From Mycolicibacter algericus DSM 45454 (GTDB lineage: Bacteria > Actinomycetota > Actinomycetes > Mycobacteriales > Mycobacteriaceae), in the NCBI RefSeq assembly GCF_002086455.1, contig NZ_MVHC01000011.1:48643-112642 (forward strand): a DNA stretch of 64,000 nt. The letters are read 5' to 3'. A program made the position numbers and the translations under genes. Under the pieces are notes generated by a model. It made no database searches. It saw only the letters and a program-made list of their open reading frames with translations, and was not told the DNA's origin. Shown one piece after another: positions 62,777-64,000 of this stretch. The first letter of the stretch is position 1. Every line of letters begins with the position of its first letter.

Positions 62777-63559
62777 TTATTGGAAGATCTGACGACGGTC
62801 GGCGTAGAAGTAGGTGTATACGGTGGTCAGCGCGCAGATCAGGCTGGCGATCGCCAGCATGTAGGTACCGCCGGCGACCATACCGATAGCCCCACCGATC
62901 CCGGCGCCGAGCACGAAAAACCCGAACAGCAGAAAGTAGCCCAGCCAGGCGGTGATCTCGTCTACCCCGAGGAGGTGCCGCGCGATGCCCTGGCCCATCT
63001 TCACCAGGGTGCCGGTCACATAGCTCAGCGGGATCGACACCTCGCCCTTCTTGTCGATGAAGGTCGCGTTCAACGCGCCGATGCCGAACGTCATCAAGAT
63101 GATCGGGAAGAACGGCAGCGGAAGCTCCGGTCCGCCGAGCAGGAACCCGTCCAGCAGCGTGGCGAGTACCAGCGCCAGCGTGGTCAATACCGTGGTGGAA
63201 TGCGGTCGGGTCGGCCAGAAGTAGCGCCGGCACAGCGACGCGCTGATCACGCCGCCCACGAAGGCCACCAGCAGCAGGGCGGCCGAAACCGCAAGCCAGG
63301 GCGATGACGCGGCCCAGTCGTCCTCGGCGTAGTAGCCCATCACCGCGCGCTGCGCGTTGCCGGTCATGAAGGTGACGAAGTAGCCGGCGGAATGGGTGAA
63401 CGCCGTAGCTCCCAGCAGTCCTGCCAGGCCGGCCAGAACCCAGGACAATTTCGTCTCGCTGTCGTACAGCTTGCGAATGCGTAGTTTGCCGGTGTCAGGC
63501 GATTCGGTGCGTTGCTCGCCAGCGCTTTCATCGGGCACCTGGGGGTTCCTTCCATCCAT
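62777..63559 (-). CDS. DUF1275 (YoaK-like) membrane protein
   Basis: 260 residues if the ATG at 63559 is used (MDGRNPQVPDESAGEQ); the frame also opens at 63625. Six predicted helices with the family pattern AGLAGLLGATAFTHSAGYFVTFMTGNAQRA, GGVISASL and IGALNATFIDKKGEVSIPLSYVTGTL. The DUF1275 family has no established function. It is convergent in neighbourhood with nothing downstream; the upstream region to the window end is gene-poor. Confidence 0.85.
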   Translation of the reverse strand: MDGRNPQVPDESAGEQRTESPDTGKLRIRKLYDSETKLSWVLAGLAGLLGATAFTHSAGYFVTFMTGNAQRAVMGYYAEDDWAASSPWLAVSAALLLVAFVGGVISASLCRRYFWPTRPHSTTVLTTLALVLATLLDGFLLGGPELPLPFFPIILMTFGIGALNATFIDKKGEVSIPLSYVTGTLVKMGQGIARHLLGVDEITAWLGYFLLFGFFVLGAGIGGAIGMVAGGTYMLAIASLICALTTVYTYFYADRRQIFQ

Positions 63560-64000
63560 TTCGGATCGGTTCGCTGCCGTCGCGCTCGGCCTGAAACGGC
63601 CGTCACCAACCGGAGGCGAAATCAACTCCGGGTCCAGCAGGAATCGGGAAGGATCGACACACCGGGCTCGATGCCGATCCGTTCAGCTCGCGGTCCTTCC
63701 GTGGTCGGCGGGCTGTCGTCGATCCGGGTCGGCTCGACGTTGTTGTGTGGGTAAAACCATCGTCGGGGTGCGGACCGGTCGTCGCCAATGGTGTTTGTCA
63801 CCCATTCGGGGGCGATTTTTTCGTGTAGACGCCACACCACGGCACGAGCCGCCGCGCAGGTCCCGAGTGCGTAGATTGGCCAGGTGAACGGCGATCGCGG
63901 ACCCGGCGGCCCGGGGCGGTCCTGGCAGCGGCAGCAGCGGTGCGCTCGACGGGCTGCCGGTGACCTGGGCCGCCCGCACCGAGCAACCGGGCGGAAAGAC
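63560..64000. other. Lower-GC stretch at the window end, no confident gene
   Basis: About 440 bp with lower GC and weaker coding character than the rest. Two open frames are possible, a minus-strand one at 63622-63840 and a plus-strand one from the GTG at 63884; neither is recognised. The minus-strand frame reads VTNTIGDDRSAPRRWFYP within, which could be a short hypothetical protein but is equally likely to be chance. Confidence 0.4.
63884..64000 (+). CDS. Possible start of a gene, partial at window end
   Basis: The GTG at 63884 opens a frame that stays open to the window edge (VNGDRGPGGPGRSWQRQQ...). It is Arg/Gly-rich with no recognised family and no strong ribosome binding site. It could be the N-terminus of a gene that continues beyond the window or a chance open frame. 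Confidence 0.25.
   Translation, partial: MNGDRGPGGPGRSWQRQQRCARRAAGDLGRPHRATGRKD

Overview
The window is high-GC DNA from a mycobacterium outside the M. tuberculosis complex. The evidence is the mycolate/arabinogalactan cell-wall gene set in the order known from M. tuberculosis (embC-embA-embB, accD4-pks13-fadD32-culp6-fbpD-fbpA-aftB-ubiA-Rv3807c-glfT2-glf, erp, then the Rv3811 to Rv3839 relatives), plus an MmpS/MmpL pair, a PE-PPE-domain hydrolase and a PGRS-like glycine-rich protein. The species cannot be named from the sequence alone. Gene identities rest on reading the proteins and comparing them with known mycobacterial families from memory; no search was run.

Layout. 1-11 kb: a partial alpha/beta hydrolase, then embC, embA and embB on the plus strand, with a VapB/VapC-type toxin-antitoxin module between embC and embA. 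The usual upstream neighbour aftA is not present. 11-14.3 kb: a minus-strand four-gene membrane operon (cytochrome-oxidase subunit IV-like, subunit III-like and two paralogous six-helix proteins) divergent from a TetR regulator, with two matching candidate operators. 14.3-17.4 kb: an MHS-family transporter and a secreted PE-PPE-domain hydrolase. 17.7-38 kb: a long minus-strand run making the cell-wall core. AccD4, FadD32 and Pks13 make mycolic acids, Culp6 and the antigen 85 proteins act on mycolates and lipids at the surface, and AftB, UbiA, the PAP2 phosphatase, GlfT2 and Glf build arabinogalactan. An accessory AbiEi/DUF559-like gene bracketed by 59-bp palindromic repeats sits between culp6 and fbpD.

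38.3-46.4 kb: erp and a PGRP amidase on plus; a HAD phosphatase and three tandem acyltransferases on minus; a metallo-beta-lactamase-fold/Rieske protein with a small partner on plus. 46.4-53.8 kb: a phytoene-desaturase-like flavoprotein with its TetR and a small membrane protein, both promoters carrying the same candidate operator; then mmpS-mmpL flanked by two paralogous TetR regulators. 53.8-64 kb: serS, a septum-formation-domain protein, a zincin, a tiny Cys-rich protein, a histidine phosphatase, pheA, an IdeR-box gene related to Rv3839, a CPBP-type membrane protein, a secreted PGRS-like/GH5 glycosidase and a DUF1275 membrane protein. The last 440 bases have lower GC and no confident gene.

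The conserved cell-wall backbone is interrupted by accessory cassettes (vapBC, the oxidase-subunit operon, the AbiEi-like gene, the TetR-mmpSL-TetR unit). The sulfolipid locus that M. tuberculosis carries between Rv3819 and Rv3829c is absent. Three families of intergenic inverted repeats lie at gene ends and probably act as terminators or dispersed small repeats.
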